A stretch of DNA of 64,000 nucleotides from NCBI GenBank assembly GCA_965246745.1, contig OZ251980.1, positions 1,674,001 to 1,738,000 on the forward strand, in the 5' to 3' direction. Numbering within the stretch: position 1 is the stretch's first letter; every line of letters begins with the position of its first letter. A model generated the notes under the pieces. It ran no database searches. It worked only from the letters and a program-made list of their open reading frames with translations, and was not told where the DNA came from. Position numbers and translations under genes: made by a program. The DNA is from JANXMY01 sp965246745. Its GTDB lineage: Bacteria; Armatimonadota; Armatimonadia; Armatimonadales; Capsulimonadaceae. Below are positions 31,837 through 40,169 of the stretch, piece after piece.

Positions 31837-32727
31837 ATGAGCAGCGTAACAGCCGCCGCGCCGAAGCGGTTTCAAGCAAGCCGCGACTCGGCTCCGGCCT
31901 ATTGGATGCTTGATATTTTATGGACAGTTCTGGCGACCGGCGAGCAGACCGGGGGACGGTTTTCCGTGCTGGAGCAGATCATGCCCGAGGGCGCTGCGCC
32001 GCCGCCGCATGTGCATCCGTTCAGCGTGGAAGTGTTTTACCTGCTGGACGGGGAAATCGCCTACACGGTGTCCGGGACTGAGCTTTCGGCCCGCACCGGC
32101 TCGCTGGTGGTCGTGCCGCGCAACAGCGTTCACTCGTTCCGGGTTGGCAGCGAAAGCGCTCATGTGCTGAACTTTTACCTGCCCGCCGGCTGGGAGCAGG
32201 TATTCCCGGACTTGACCCGCCCGGCGGAGCGCCGGGAGCTGCCGCCGAAAGGGCTGGATGACGTGCATTCGGCCAGTGTCACCCGCTTTTTGAACAATTA
32301 CTGGGGCAGCCTGGCCGACGTGTCGTATGCCGCGCAGGCGCTAGCTCCGGCGCTGGGCAGCGAGCGGCCGGCGCGGAACCCGGCGGTCCCTGCCGCGCCG
32401 CTGGCTGTGAGCGGCGCGGACGCCCCGGCGCGGGTTCAGGACGGCATGACCTGGACGATCCTGGCGGACGCGGCGGCAATCGGCGGCCTGCTTTCGGCGG
32501 CGGCGGTGTCCGCCCCGGCGGGAACAAAAACGCCGTCCCGCGTGCTGACCGCCGATACGGCGCTGTATGTGCTGTCCGGGCGGCTGACGGTGACCGGCGG
32601 CGGCGAAATGCTGACGGCCGAACCCGGCGGGCTTGTGTGTCTCCCGGAGGGCGCGGAAGCGGCTGTGTCTGCGGACGGCGACAGCCGCTTTTTGCAGTTC
32701 GCCGCGCCCGGAAGGGACCTGCAATGA
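31837..32727 (+). CDS. Double-cupin protein
   Basis: The 296-residue protein contains an N-terminal cupin with a complete metal site (PPPHVHPFSVEVFYLLDGEI, then VPRNSVHSFRVGS). A degenerate second cupin at residues about 200-290 (YVLSGRLTVTGGGEM, CLPEGAEAAVS) has lost its metal ligands. Such proteins include quercetinase-like dioxygenases and isomerases. No signal peptide is seen, so it should be cytoplasmic. The ATG at 31837 follows TTTTGGAG. Its stop overlaps the start of the porin gene (ATGA). Confidence 0.87.
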   Translation: MSSVTAAAPKRFQASRDSAPAYWMLDILWTVLATGEQTGGRFSVLEQIMPEGAAPPPHVHPFSVEVFYLLDGEIAYTVSGTELSARTGSLVVVPRNSVHSFRVGSESAHVLNFYLPAGWEQVFPDLTRPAERRELPPKGLDDVHSASVTRFLNNYWGSLADVSYAAQALAPALGSERPARNPAVPAAPLAVSGADAPARVQDGMTWTILADAAAIGGLLSAAAVSAPAGTKTPSRVLTADTALYVLSGRLTVTGGGEMLTAEPGGLVCLPEGAEAAVSADGDSRFLQFAAPGRDLQ

Positions 32728-34280
32728 CGGGGATTTCGATGACGGGCGCTGTTTTGAGCCGTTTCCGGCCGTGGAGCCGCCTCGGGGCGGGCCTGCTTGG
32801 GCTTTCGGCGCTCTGCCTGACCCTGCCGGGCGGAGCCGGGGCGCAGGCTGCCCCGGACGGCCCGGCGGCGGCGGCCGACTCGCCTGCGCCGCAGCCGGAA
32901 GCGCGTCCGCCCTACGGCCTGCTGCGGCAGGAGGAAGATTGGAGCTTTTTAGGGCGGGCCGCGCCGAAGCCCGGCGCGAAGGCCGACTTCTGGGACGGCG
33001 TGAAGTTTATCCCGCTCGGCCCGCCGGGCAGCCGCCGTTTTCTCACGCTCGGCGGGCAGGAGCGGCTGTTTTACGAGTATCTGGGCAATGAAGGCTGGGG
33101 AGCGTCGCCCTTCGGCAGCAACAGCTACCTGCTGAACCGGACCATGCTGTCCGCCGACCTGCATCTGGACGCGGCGCGGGTCTTTGTGGAGCTGAAAACC
33201 GGAACGGTCGCGGGCCGCAAAGGCGGAGCGCGGCGGGGCCTTGATTCCGACGACGCTGATTTCAATCAAGGCTTTTTGGAGCTGGCGAGCCGTCCGTTCG
33301 CCGAGAACACCCCGCCGGAGTACACGCTGCGGGCGGGCCGGCAGGAGCTTCAATTCGGCGCGGGCCGTCAGGTGTCCGTCCGGGAAGGCCCCAATGTCCG
33401 TCAGGGCTTTGACGGGATTTTCGGCATCTACCGGCCGCCGGGCCGACGAAATCTTCGGGTGGACGCCTGGACTTCGCGCCCGGTCCGCATCCGGCCGCGT
33501 GCCTTTGACGACGGCGCGGACCCGTCGCAGTCGCTGTCGGGGATTTACGCGGCGCAAAGCCTGGGCGGGGCGCGAACCCTCGACTTGTATTATCTCAACA
33601 AAACGCAGCGCGGCAGCGTGTACTTTCAAGGGCAGGGCGGCGAGCAGCGCCACACGGTCGGCTTCCGCCTGGCAAGCACTCCAGGGCCGGAAAACACACG
33701 CCCGGTGGATTATGATTTCGAGCCGTCGTTTCAGTTCGGCAAGTTCGCCGGCAGCCGCATTGAAGCCTGGTCGGTGTCGTTCAGTGCGGGCTATACCCTG
33801 CCGCGCAGTCCGCAGCATCTGCGGCTCGGCCTTCTCGGCGGGCTGAACAGCGGCGACCGGAACCCAGGCGACCGCACCCTGCAAACTTTTCAGCCTCCTG
33901 CGCCGAGCGGCCGCTATTTCGGCCAGATTCCGCTGTTCGGCCCGCAGAACGTCAACGGCTTCGCGCCGACCGCCACGTTTTCGCCCGCCAAGCCGGTCAC
34001 GGTGACGCTGTACTCGTACTTTTTCTGGCGGCAAAGCCTCCAGGACGGCATTTACGCTCTGCCCGGCGGCCTGCTGCGCCCCGGACCGACAGGGGCCGGG
34101 GCGGCGAGCGGCGCCCGGTATATCGGCGCTCAGCCGGAACTCAACCTCGGATGGCAGATAGACCCGCACACATCGCTGACGGTTGATTATGCCGAGTTTT
34201 TTTCCGGGCCGTTTCTGCATCAAGCGCCCCCCGGTAAAAACATCCGCTATTTCGGCGGCTGGGTGACTTATTTGTTTTAG
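32724..34280 (+). CDS. Outer-membrane porin of the alginate-export (AlgE-like) family
   Basis: The 518-residue protein has a signal peptide (LGAGLLGLSALCLTLPGGAG, AQA), a Pro/Ala linker, and then a beta-barrel with alternating aromatic strands. LLRQEEDWSFL, FLTLGGQERLFYEYLGNEGWG, LRAGRQELQFGAGRQVSVRE and NVRQGFDGIFGIYRPPGRR are characteristic of the alginate export domain, and the sequence ends WVTYLF with a terminal Phe as in many outer-membrane proteins. Members let anionic polysaccharides or small acids cross the outer membrane. In this cluster it probably imports the substrate or exports a product. It is clear evidence that the host is diderm. Confidence 0.9.
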   Translation: MTGISMTGAVLSRFRPWSRLGAGLLGLSALCLTLPGGAGAQAAPDGPAAAADSPAPQPEARPPYGLLRQEEDWSFLGRAAPKPGAKADFWDGVKFIPLGPPGSRRFLTLGGQERLFYEYLGNEGWGASPFGSNSYLLNRTMLSADLHLDAARVFVELKTGTVAGRKGGARRGLDSDDADFNQGFLELASRPFAENTPPEYTLRAGRQELQFGAGRQVSVREGPNVRQGFDGIFGIYRPPGRRNLRVDAWTSRPVRIRPRAFDDGADPSQSLSGIYAAQSLGGARTLDLYYLNKTQRGSVYFQGQGGEQRHTVGFRLASTPGPENTRPVDYDFEPSFQFGKFAGSRIEAWSVSFSAGYTLPRSPQHLRLGLLGGLNSGDRNPGDRTLQTFQPPAPSGRYFGQIPLFGPQNVNGFAPTATFSPAKPVTVTLYSYFFWRQSLQDGIYALPGGLLRPGPTGAGAASGARYIGAQPELNLGWQIDPHTSLTVDYAEFFSGPFLHQAPPGKNIRYFGGWVTYLF

Positions 34281-34295
34281 ACAAAGGAGCGGCCA

Positions 34296-34946
34296 ATGAA
34301 CATCGGGATTGTTGGGGCGGGCGGCATGGGCGCGGCTCTCGGCAGGCTCTGGGCCGAAAAGGGGCATCAAGTGGCGTTCAGCTTTGCGCGAGACGACGCG
34401 AAGCTCCGGCAAAGGGCGGCGCAGGCCGGGGAAAACGCCCGCGTTCTTTCCGCGTCGGACGCCGGGCAGTTTGGGGAAGTCGTGATGCTTGCCGTGCCGT
34501 TTGAAGCGCTTGAAGAGGCGCTTCGGCAGGTCGGCCCGCTGCCCGGCAAGATTGTCGTTACCTGTGTCAGCGGCCTCGTCCCGGACTTCCGAGGCGACGT
34601 GATGGGGCTGCCGACGCAGCGGACCGTTTCGGTCGCCGAGCAGATTGCCGAGGCGCTGCCGCAGGCGCGGGTCGTGGAAGCGTTCAATTCCACATTTTCA
34701 ACAATCCTGGCCGCCGAGCCGTCTCCGTTCGGCGCGGAGCGGGTCGGCATTTTTCTTTGCGGCGACGATGCCGAGGCCAAAACAGTGGCCGCCGGGCTGA
34801 TCGCCGACTGCGGGTGCGATGCCGTTGACGCCGGCCCGCTCCACACGGCCCGGTCGCTGGAAACGCTGGCGTCTGCCTGGGTGCAGTTTGCGGCGGCCAG
34901 CGGTTTGTTTCCGATGCTCGGCTTGAAGCCGCTTCTGCCGGCGTAA
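34296..34946 (+). CDS. NADP-dependent F420-reductase-like oxidoreductase
   Basis: The 216-residue protein has the N-terminal fold of F420-dependent NADP oxidoreductase-like proteins: NIGIVGAGGMGAALGRLWAE (residues 2-21), HQVAFSFARDDAKL, FGEVVMLAVPFEALEEAL and VVEAFNSTFSTIL. True F420 use cannot be inferred; many relatives in bacteria without F420 act on other substrates. AAAGGAGCGG precedes the ATG. Its stop codon TAA is the first three bases of a 16-bp tandem repeat (34944-34991). Confidence 0.85.
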   Translation: MNIGIVGAGGMGAALGRLWAEKGHQVAFSFARDDAKLRQRAAQAGENARVLSASDAGQFGEVVMLAVPFEALEEALRQVGPLPGKIVVTCVSGLVPDFRGDVMGLPTQRTVSVAEQIAEALPQARVVEAFNSTFSTILAAEPSPFGAERVGIFLCGDDAEAKTVAAGLIADCGCDAVDAGPLHTARSLETLASAWVQFAAASGLFPMLGLKPLLPA

Positions 34947-34991
34947 TCACGGACAGACATAATCTCGGACAGACATAATCACGGACAGACT
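34944..34991. repeat. Three tandem 16-bp repeats at a stop codon
   Basis: The unit TAATCACGGACAGACA is present three times (34944, 34960, 34976) with one or two changes. The first TAA is the stop codon of the preceding gene. Together with similar arrays at 55644, 55868 and 58978 it shows a tendency to short 15-17 bp tandem duplications at gene borders in this genome. Confidence 0.9.
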
Positions 34992-35025
34992 TGAAACAGC
35001 TTTTCGCTTGGAACAGGAGCCTTTT

Positions 35026-36618
35026 ATGACCAACCCACGGCGCATTCCCGCGCTTCCGTCGCTGATCGCGGCGCTGGGCGCGATGTCCGGCTTTGCCGGC
35101 GCGGCGTCCCCGGCTGCGGCGCAAAATTTCGAGTGGCCCATGTACAACGGCAGTTACGCGGGGACACGCTATGTTCCTCTCAGCCAGATCAACCGGGGCA
35201 ATGCCGGGCGGCTCCGCGTGGCGTTTACCTGCCCGCTCGGCGAAAAGACCGGCTTTCAGTCGTCGCCCGTGGTGGCCGACGGCCGCTTGTTCGTCACCAC
35301 CGGCGGCAGCACGTTTGCGTTTGACGCCGCCACCGGCCGGCGGCTGTGGAAGCAGTCGTTTGCGGCCCAGCCGAACGCGCTCAGCGTCAACATCGGCGTC
35401 CCGCACCGGGGCGTGGCCTGCGCCGGGGGCCGCGTGTACCGCACCGTCAACAACGGGCATGTGCTGGCGTACCGCGCCGCCGACGGGCGCTTGGAGTGGG
35501 ACAGCCCGGTCGGCGACCCGGCCAAAGGCGAGTATATGACGATGGCCCCGCTGGCCTGGGGCGGGCGCGTTTTTGTCGCGACGGCGGGAAGCGACCTCGG
35601 CTCGGTGGGGCGGGTCATTGCGCTGGACCAAAAAACCGGCACGCCTCAGTGGAGCTTCGACATCGTGCCGAGCGCCGGGCCGGGGGCGGACACCTGGTCG
35701 CCCGACCCGGCGCATCACCGGGCCGGCGGGGGCGTGTATGCGTCGGTCGCGCTCGACCCCGCCTCCGGCACGCTGTATGTGCCGACCGGCAATCCCGGCC
35801 CGGACTTTGACGGCGGCTACCGACCCGGCGCGAACTTGTATACCTGCTCGGTGGTGATGCTGGATGCCGCCGACGGCACGCTGCGGGGCTGGCGGCAGTT
35901 TGTTCCGCACGATGTCCACGACTGGGACATCGCCGCCCCGCCGACGCTGTATACGTCCCGCGCGGGCCGACCGATGGTGGCGGTGGCGGGCAAAGACGGC
36001 CTGCTGTACGGCGTTTCACGCGACCTCAAAACGATGCGGTTCAGCGTCCCCGTCACGCGCCGCGCCAATGTCGAAGCGCCCTTGACGCCGCAGGGGACCG
36101 AGTTCGCGCCGGGCACCAACGGCGGGGTCAACTGGAACGGCGCGGCGTACTCGCCGCAGACCAACGCCTTGTATGTCAACAGCATTGACATGCCGTTTAC
36201 GGTCAAGCTCACCGGGGCCAACATGGACTTTGCCCCCGGCAAGCCGTTTTGGGGCGCCGCCGACTTCGGCAAGCCGACCGGGGCGATGCGCGGGGACTTA
36301 ACGGCGGTGGACGGCGACACGGGCCGGCTGCGCTGGCGTTACCACGCCGACCTGCCGCTGCTGGCGGGGGTCACGCCGACCGCCGGCGGGGTGGTCTTCA
36401 CCGGCGATCAGCGCGGCAACCTGCTGGTGCTGGACGCCGGCACGGGCCGGCTGCTCTTGAAAGCGCCGACCGGCAACGCGGTCGGCGGCGGCGTCACCGT
36501 GTATTCCCTGCACGGGCGGGAGTATGTCGCGGTCGCGGCGGGCCTCAGCTCCAAGCTGTGGAAAAGCGTCAGCGGCCCCGCCAAAGTGGCCGTCTTCGCC
36601 CTGCCCGCGTCTCGCTGA
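35026..36618 (+). CDS. PQQ-dependent dehydrogenase, periplasmic
   Basis: The 530-residue protein has a signal peptide (SLIAALGAMSGFAGAASPAA) and a PQQ beta-propeller. It begins with NFEWPMYNGSYAGTRYVPLS, shows the repeated tryptophan-docking motifs (AFDAATGRRLWKQSF, AYRAADGRLEWDSPVG, ALDQKTGTPQWSFDI, AVDGDTGRLRWRYHADLP, VLDAGTGRLLLKAPTG), the DVHDWDIAAPP catalytic-region motif and GGVNWNGAAYSP. It oxidises alcohols, aldoses or similar compounds and passes electrons to the respiratory chain. No haem motif (CxxCH) is present, so it needs a separate acceptor, and no PQQ-synthesis genes are near. AACAGGAGCC precedes the ATG. Confidence 0.92.
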   Translation: MTNPRRIPALPSLIAALGAMSGFAGAASPAAAQNFEWPMYNGSYAGTRYVPLSQINRGNAGRLRVAFTCPLGEKTGFQSSPVVADGRLFVTTGGSTFAFDAATGRRLWKQSFAAQPNALSVNIGVPHRGVACAGGRVYRTVNNGHVLAYRAADGRLEWDSPVGDPAKGEYMTMAPLAWGGRVFVATAGSDLGSVGRVIALDQKTGTPQWSFDIVPSAGPGADTWSPDPAHHRAGGGVYASVALDPASGTLYVPTGNPGPDFDGGYRPGANLYTCSVVMLDAADGTLRGWRQFVPHDVHDWDIAAPPTLYTSRAGRPMVAVAGKDGLLYGVSRDLKTMRFSVPVTRRANVEAPLTPQGTEFAPGTNGGVNWNGAAYSPQTNALYVNSIDMPFTVKLTGANMDFAPGKPFWGAADFGKPTGAMRGDLTAVDGDTGRLRWRYHADLPLLAGVTPTAGGVVFTGDQRGNLLVLDAGTGRLLLKAPTGNAVGGGVTVYSLHGREYVAVAAGLSSKLWKSVSGPAKVAVFALPASR

Positions 36619-36643
36619 CTTTATCCACAGAGGAGAACAACAC

Positions 36644-37378
36644 ATGGCAGCACTCACAGGAAAAGTCGCGCTCGTCACCGGCTCCTCGCGCGGGATCGGG
36701 CGGGCCATCGCGGAGCGGCTCGGGCGCGACGGCGCAAAAGTGGTCGTCACTTACTTTGCCGGCAAAGACAAAGCCGAAACGGTGGTGGAGGCCATCCAAG
36801 CAGGCGGCGGGGAAGCGGCGGCGCTGCAAGCCGATGTGCGGGACCTCGACTCGGTCCGCGCCTTGTTCGCGCAAACCCTGGCGCACTTCGGGAAAATTGA
36901 CATTCTGGTCAACAATGCGGCGGGGGTCAACTTGTTCAAGCCGACGGAGGCGCTGACGCCGGACGAGTATGACAGCATGTTTTTGATCACACGCGGGGTG
37001 TACTTCGCCTTGCAGGAAGCCGCAAAAGTTATCCAAGACGGCGGCCGAATTGTCAGCATCTCGACCGGCGGGACTTCTCAGGCCATGGCGGGCGGCGGCG
37101 CTTATATCGGCAGCAAAGCCGCGATTGAGCAGTTCAGCAACTGCCTGGCGAAAGAACTGGGAGCGCGGGGCGTGACTGTCAATACCCTCGCGCCGGGCTT
37201 GACCGATACCGACGGCATGGTGCTCAGCGACGAGCAGAAAAACGGCCTGATCGCCCAAACCCCGCTGGGGCGGCTCGGCAAGCCGGAAGACATCGCCGCA
37301 GCGGTCTCGCTGCTGGTTTCGGACGACGCCCACTGGATCACCGGGCAGAACATCCGCGCCACCGGCGGGATTGTGTGA
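36644..37378 (+). CDS. Short-chain dehydrogenase/reductase, FabG-like
   Basis: The 244-residue classical SDR has ALVTGSSRGIGRAIAERL, an NADP-favouring segment (VVVTYFAGKDKAET), LQADVRDLDSV, ILVNNAAGV, the catalytic Ser in VSISTGG and Tyr-Lys in GAYIGSKAAIEQF, and ends ITGQNIRATGGIV. It resembles 3-oxoacyl-ACP reductases, but its place at the end of the HxlR-linked run suggests a catabolic alcohol or ketone step. ACAGAGGAGAACA precedes the ATG, 25 bases after the PQQ dehydrogenase. Confidence 0.92.
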   Translation: MAALTGKVALVTGSSRGIGRAIAERLGRDGAKVVVTYFAGKDKAETVVEAIQAGGGEAAALQADVRDLDSVRALFAQTLAHFGKIDILVNNAAGVNLFKPTEALTPDEYDSMFLITRGVYFALQEAAKVIQDGGRIVSISTGGTSQAMAGGGAYIGSKAAIEQFSNCLAKELGARGVTVNTLAPGLTDTDGMVLSDEQKNGLIAQTPLGRLGKPEDIAAAVSLLVSDDAHWITGQNIRATGGIV

Positions 37379-37443
37379 CGCGGCAGTGTGAGCGAGACGC
37401 TTCGGCAGGAAATTGGGCTTCTCCTGCCGAATAAGCCTCTATT

Positions 37444-38511
37444 ATGAGCCTTCAAGACCTGCGGGAGAAGATTGACGGGATTGATGCGGAGATTGTCCGG
37501 CTGCTGAACAGCCGCGCCGAAGTCTCGCGGGAAGTGGGCCGGCAGAAGGCGGAAGACAAAAGCGCACGCTTCTTTGCGCCGGAGCGCGAGCGGGACATGA
37601 TCGGGCGGCTCTTGGCGCAGCACGGAAACGGGGCGCTGCCGAAAGACTCGCTGCTTGCCATCTACCGGGAGATTATCTCGGCGTCCATTGCCCTGCAAAA
37701 GCCGATGACGGTGGCGTACTGGGGGCCGCCGGGAACGTTTACCGAGATGGCGGCGGTGTCGCGCTTCGGGTCGTCGGCGTCGTACTACGACTGCGCGGGC
37801 ATTGCGGACGTGTTCGGGGAAGTCGAGCGCGGGCGGGCGGACTACGGGGTCGTCCCCGTCGAAAACTCCACCGAAGGCGTGGTCAACTACACGCTCGATA
37901 TGTTCCATGACACGTCGCTCCGCATCTGCGCGGAGATTTTCGTCACGATTATCCAAAATCTGCTCACTCATGCCAAGTCGCTCGGCGAGATTGAGCGCCT
38001 GTATGTCGGCCCGCAGCCGCTGGCGCAGTGCCGGGGCTGGCTGGACCGGCACCTGCCGAATGTCGAAGTCATCGAGATCATGCCGACCTCGAAATCCGCC
38101 GAGCGGGCCGCCGCCGACCCCGCCGGCGCGGCAATCGCCCCCAAGCGGTCGTCGGAAGTGTACGGCCTCCCCATGCTGTTTGAGTCCATCGAAGACAGCC
38201 CCCACAACCGCACCCGCTTTCTGGTGGTCGGCCGCAACGAGCCGCCGCCGACGGGCCGCGATAAGACATCGGCCCTGTTTGCGGTCAAAAACGAGCCGGG
38301 GTCGCTGGGCCGCGCCCTTCGGGCGTTTGAGACGCACAACGTCAACCTCACGATGGTCGCGACCCGTCCCGCCCGGAATACCGCCTGGGAATATGTGCAG
38401 TTCGCCGACTTTCAGGGGCACGAGCTTGACGAGCCTGTGAAGCAGGCTTTGGACGATCTGCGCCGGCAGTCTATCTATGTCAACGTGCTCGGGTCGTACC
38501 CGGAAGGATAA
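37444..38511 (+). CDS. pheA: Bifunctional chorismate mutase / prephenate dehydratase
   Basis: The 355-residue enzyme converts chorismate to prephenate and then phenylpyruvate for phenylalanine. Residues 1-85 form the AroQ chorismate mutase helix bundle (LREKIDGIDAEIVRLLNSRA, EVSREVGRQKAE). Residues about 90-270 form the dehydratase (YWGPPGTFTEMAA, VPVENSTEGVVNYTLDM, and catalytic Thr in HNRTRFLVVG). Residues 280-355 form an ACT domain (AVKNEPGSLGRALRAFETHN). In the ACT domain the phenylalanine-binding ESRP motif reads ATRP, so feedback inhibition may be altered. A compact 66-base gap with no clear promoter separates it from the upstream SDR. Confidence 0.96.
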   Translation: MSLQDLREKIDGIDAEIVRLLNSRAEVSREVGRQKAEDKSARFFAPERERDMIGRLLAQHGNGALPKDSLLAIYREIISASIALQKPMTVAYWGPPGTFTEMAAVSRFGSSASYYDCAGIADVFGEVERGRADYGVVPVENSTEGVVNYTLDMFHDTSLRICAEIFVTIIQNLLTHAKSLGEIERLYVGPQPLAQCRGWLDRHLPNVEVIEIMPTSKSAERAAADPAGAAIAPKRSSEVYGLPMLFESIEDSPHNRTRFLVVGRNEPPPTGRDKTSALFAVKNEPGSLGRALRAFETHNVNLTMVATRPARNTAWEYVQFADFQGHELDEPVKQALDDLRRQSIYVNVLGSYPEG

Positions 38512-38517
38512 ACGGTT

Positions 38518-38931
38518 GTGGACACAAACAGTCAGGACAGTGATAATCGGGACGAACGCAAAAGCAATGTTTGGCCGCCGCCTCCGGTGTCCACACCGAA
38601 TTGGCAGGAGCAGATCGCCGCAGAAAAAGAGAATACAAAACTGCGCTGGCAGGTACGAGTGTTTGGGGCGATCTTGTTTCTTTTCGGCCTCGGTATGGCT
38701 TGGAGTATTCGGTCCGACGTAATCAGCGGAGCGAAAGTCTCAGGGAAAATTGTTATCGCGACGCCGATTGTGCTAATGGGAGCGTTGGGATTTGTGGTAG
38801 AGCCGCGCCTCATGCTGGCAAGTATGAAAAACGCGGACCCGCGCCTCAAGCCCTATAAAATCGCCGGCTACATCGTTTGCGGGATCGGATTGGCAATCGG
38901 TCTTTATATCGTGTTCACGTTTTTTAGTTGA
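38518..38931 (+). CDS. Small membrane protein of unknown function
   Basis: The 137-residue protein is not recognised. A polar N-terminus of about 45 residues (Asp/Asn-rich, then PPPPVSTPNW) precedes three predicted membrane helices: VRVFGAILFLFGLGMAWSI, VIATPIVLMGALGFVVE and AGYIVCGIGLAIGLYIVFTF. The start is GTG, 6 bases after pheA, and GGAAGGATAAAC provides a ribosome site overlapping the pheA stop. Its end overlaps the MFS gene start (TTGA), so pheA, this gene and the transporter form one unit. Confidence 0.75.
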   Translation: MDTNSQDSDNRDERKSNVWPPPPVSTPNWQEQIAAEKENTKLRWQVRVFGAILFLFGLGMAWSIRSDVISGAKVSGKIVIATPIVLMGALGFVVEPRLMLASMKNADPRLKPYKIAGYIVCGIGLAIGLYIVFTFFS

Positions 38932-40166
38932 GAAGTCAGGGCACCGCCATCACAGAAAATCAGCCGGTAATTTTTGAGCCGGCGTCCTCGCCGCCGGGCC
39001 GCACGATTGCCCTGGCGGGATTGTGCTGCCTGGCGCTGTTTTTGTTTGCCGTCTTTTTGGAGTCGCTCGGGGTTCTGCTGCCGTCACTCGGAAAATCGTT
39101 CGGGCTGGGACCGGCCATTCAAGGCCGGGTGTTTCCGGCGAACTTCGGCGGCTATATTCTGGCTGTGCTCGGGTGCGGGTACTTGTCGGACCGGCTCGGG
39201 CGCAAGCGGGTTCTGCTCGGCACCGTGTTCGTCTATGCCGCCGCGCTTGGGCTGGCCGGGCTGGCGCATTCCTTCGGAGCCATTTTAGTCGCGTTTGCAC
39301 TGATTGGGGCAGGCGGCGGGGCGATGGAAACCGTGGCAAGCGCTTTGGCCGCCGACTTGTACCCGCAGAAGCGGGCGGCAATCTTGAACGCCCTGCAAAT
39401 CGCGTTTTCGTCCGGTGCGGTGCTGGCCCCGCTGCTGGCGCAGAAGATGCTGACGGCCGGCACGGACTGGCACCGGCTGTTTTTGGGAGCCGCGCTGGCA
39501 AACTTTGCGCTGCTCGCTTTGCTGGCCGCGCAGAAGTTCCCTGCGCGGCCGCATGCCCCTGAAGCGATCAGCGGGGCGGCGCTGCGGGCGGTAGCCGCGC
39601 AGCCGGCGTTTTGGATTTTGTGCGCGGCGCAGGCGCTGTATGTCGGGGCCGAAGTCGGAATATCATCGTGGCTGCCGAGTTATTTCAGGCGGCTGCCGGG
39701 CGGGGCGGCGTGGGCGGGGCTGGTGGTCAGCGGGTTTTGGCTGGCGATGACGGCGGGCCGCCTGGTGGTCGGCAGCGGGTTTTTGGGCCTGCCGCTGGCG
39801 CGGATTGCGGGGACACTGGGTATCTTCGGCGCGGCGGCGACGGGCGCGGCTCTGCTCACGCCTGCGGCGGGCGGGGTTTTGCTCGGCGTCCTGGCGGCGG
39901 GCCTGTGCTTTTCAGGCATCTTCGGGCTGGTGCTGGCGGACGCGGGCAATCGGTATCCGGCGGCGGCGGGCAGCGTCTTCGGCGGCGTGGTGGCGGCGGG
40001 CGGGGTCGGCGGCGCGGCGACCCCGTGGGCCATCGGGGCGCTGGCGGGCACGGCGTGGGGCTGGCGCGGGGCGATGGCGCTGATCCCGCTGTCGGCGCTG
40101 GCGCTGGGCGTGCTGCTGCTGACGCTGAAACAAGGGAACTCCGAAGCCGCACCCGGTATTCGTTAA
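38928..40166 (+). CDS. Major facilitator superfamily transporter
   Basis: The 412-residue protein has about 12 hydrophobic helices and the MFS motif between helices 2 and 3 (GYLSDRLGRKRVLLGTVFVY). LIGAGGGAMETVASALAADL and FGGVVAAGGVGGAATPWAIG resemble sugar or drug:proton symporters of the FucP/YfkF sort. The substrate is unknown. The start is TTG in a 4-base overlap with the preceding membrane gene; no better start lies nearby. It ends 3 bases before dapF, continuing the operon. Confidence 0.88.
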   Translation: MRSQGTAITENQPVIFEPASSPPGRTIALAGLCCLALFLFAVFLESLGVLLPSLGKSFGLGPAIQGRVFPANFGGYILAVLGCGYLSDRLGRKRVLLGTVFVYAAALGLAGLAHSFGAILVAFALIGAGGGAMETVASALAADLYPQKRAAILNALQIAFSSGAVLAPLLAQKMLTAGTDWHRLFLGAALANFALLALLAAQKFPARPHAPEAISGAALRAVAAQPAFWILCAAQALYVGAEVGISSWLPSYFRRLPGGAAWAGLVVSGFWLAMTAGRLVVGSGFLGLPLARIAGTLGIFGAAATGAALLTPAAGGVLLGVLAAGLCFSGIFGLVLADAGNRYPAAAGSVFGGVVAAGGVGGAATPWAIGALAGTAWGWRGAMALIPLSALALGVLLLTLKQGNSEAAPGIR

Positions 40167-40169
40167 GGT

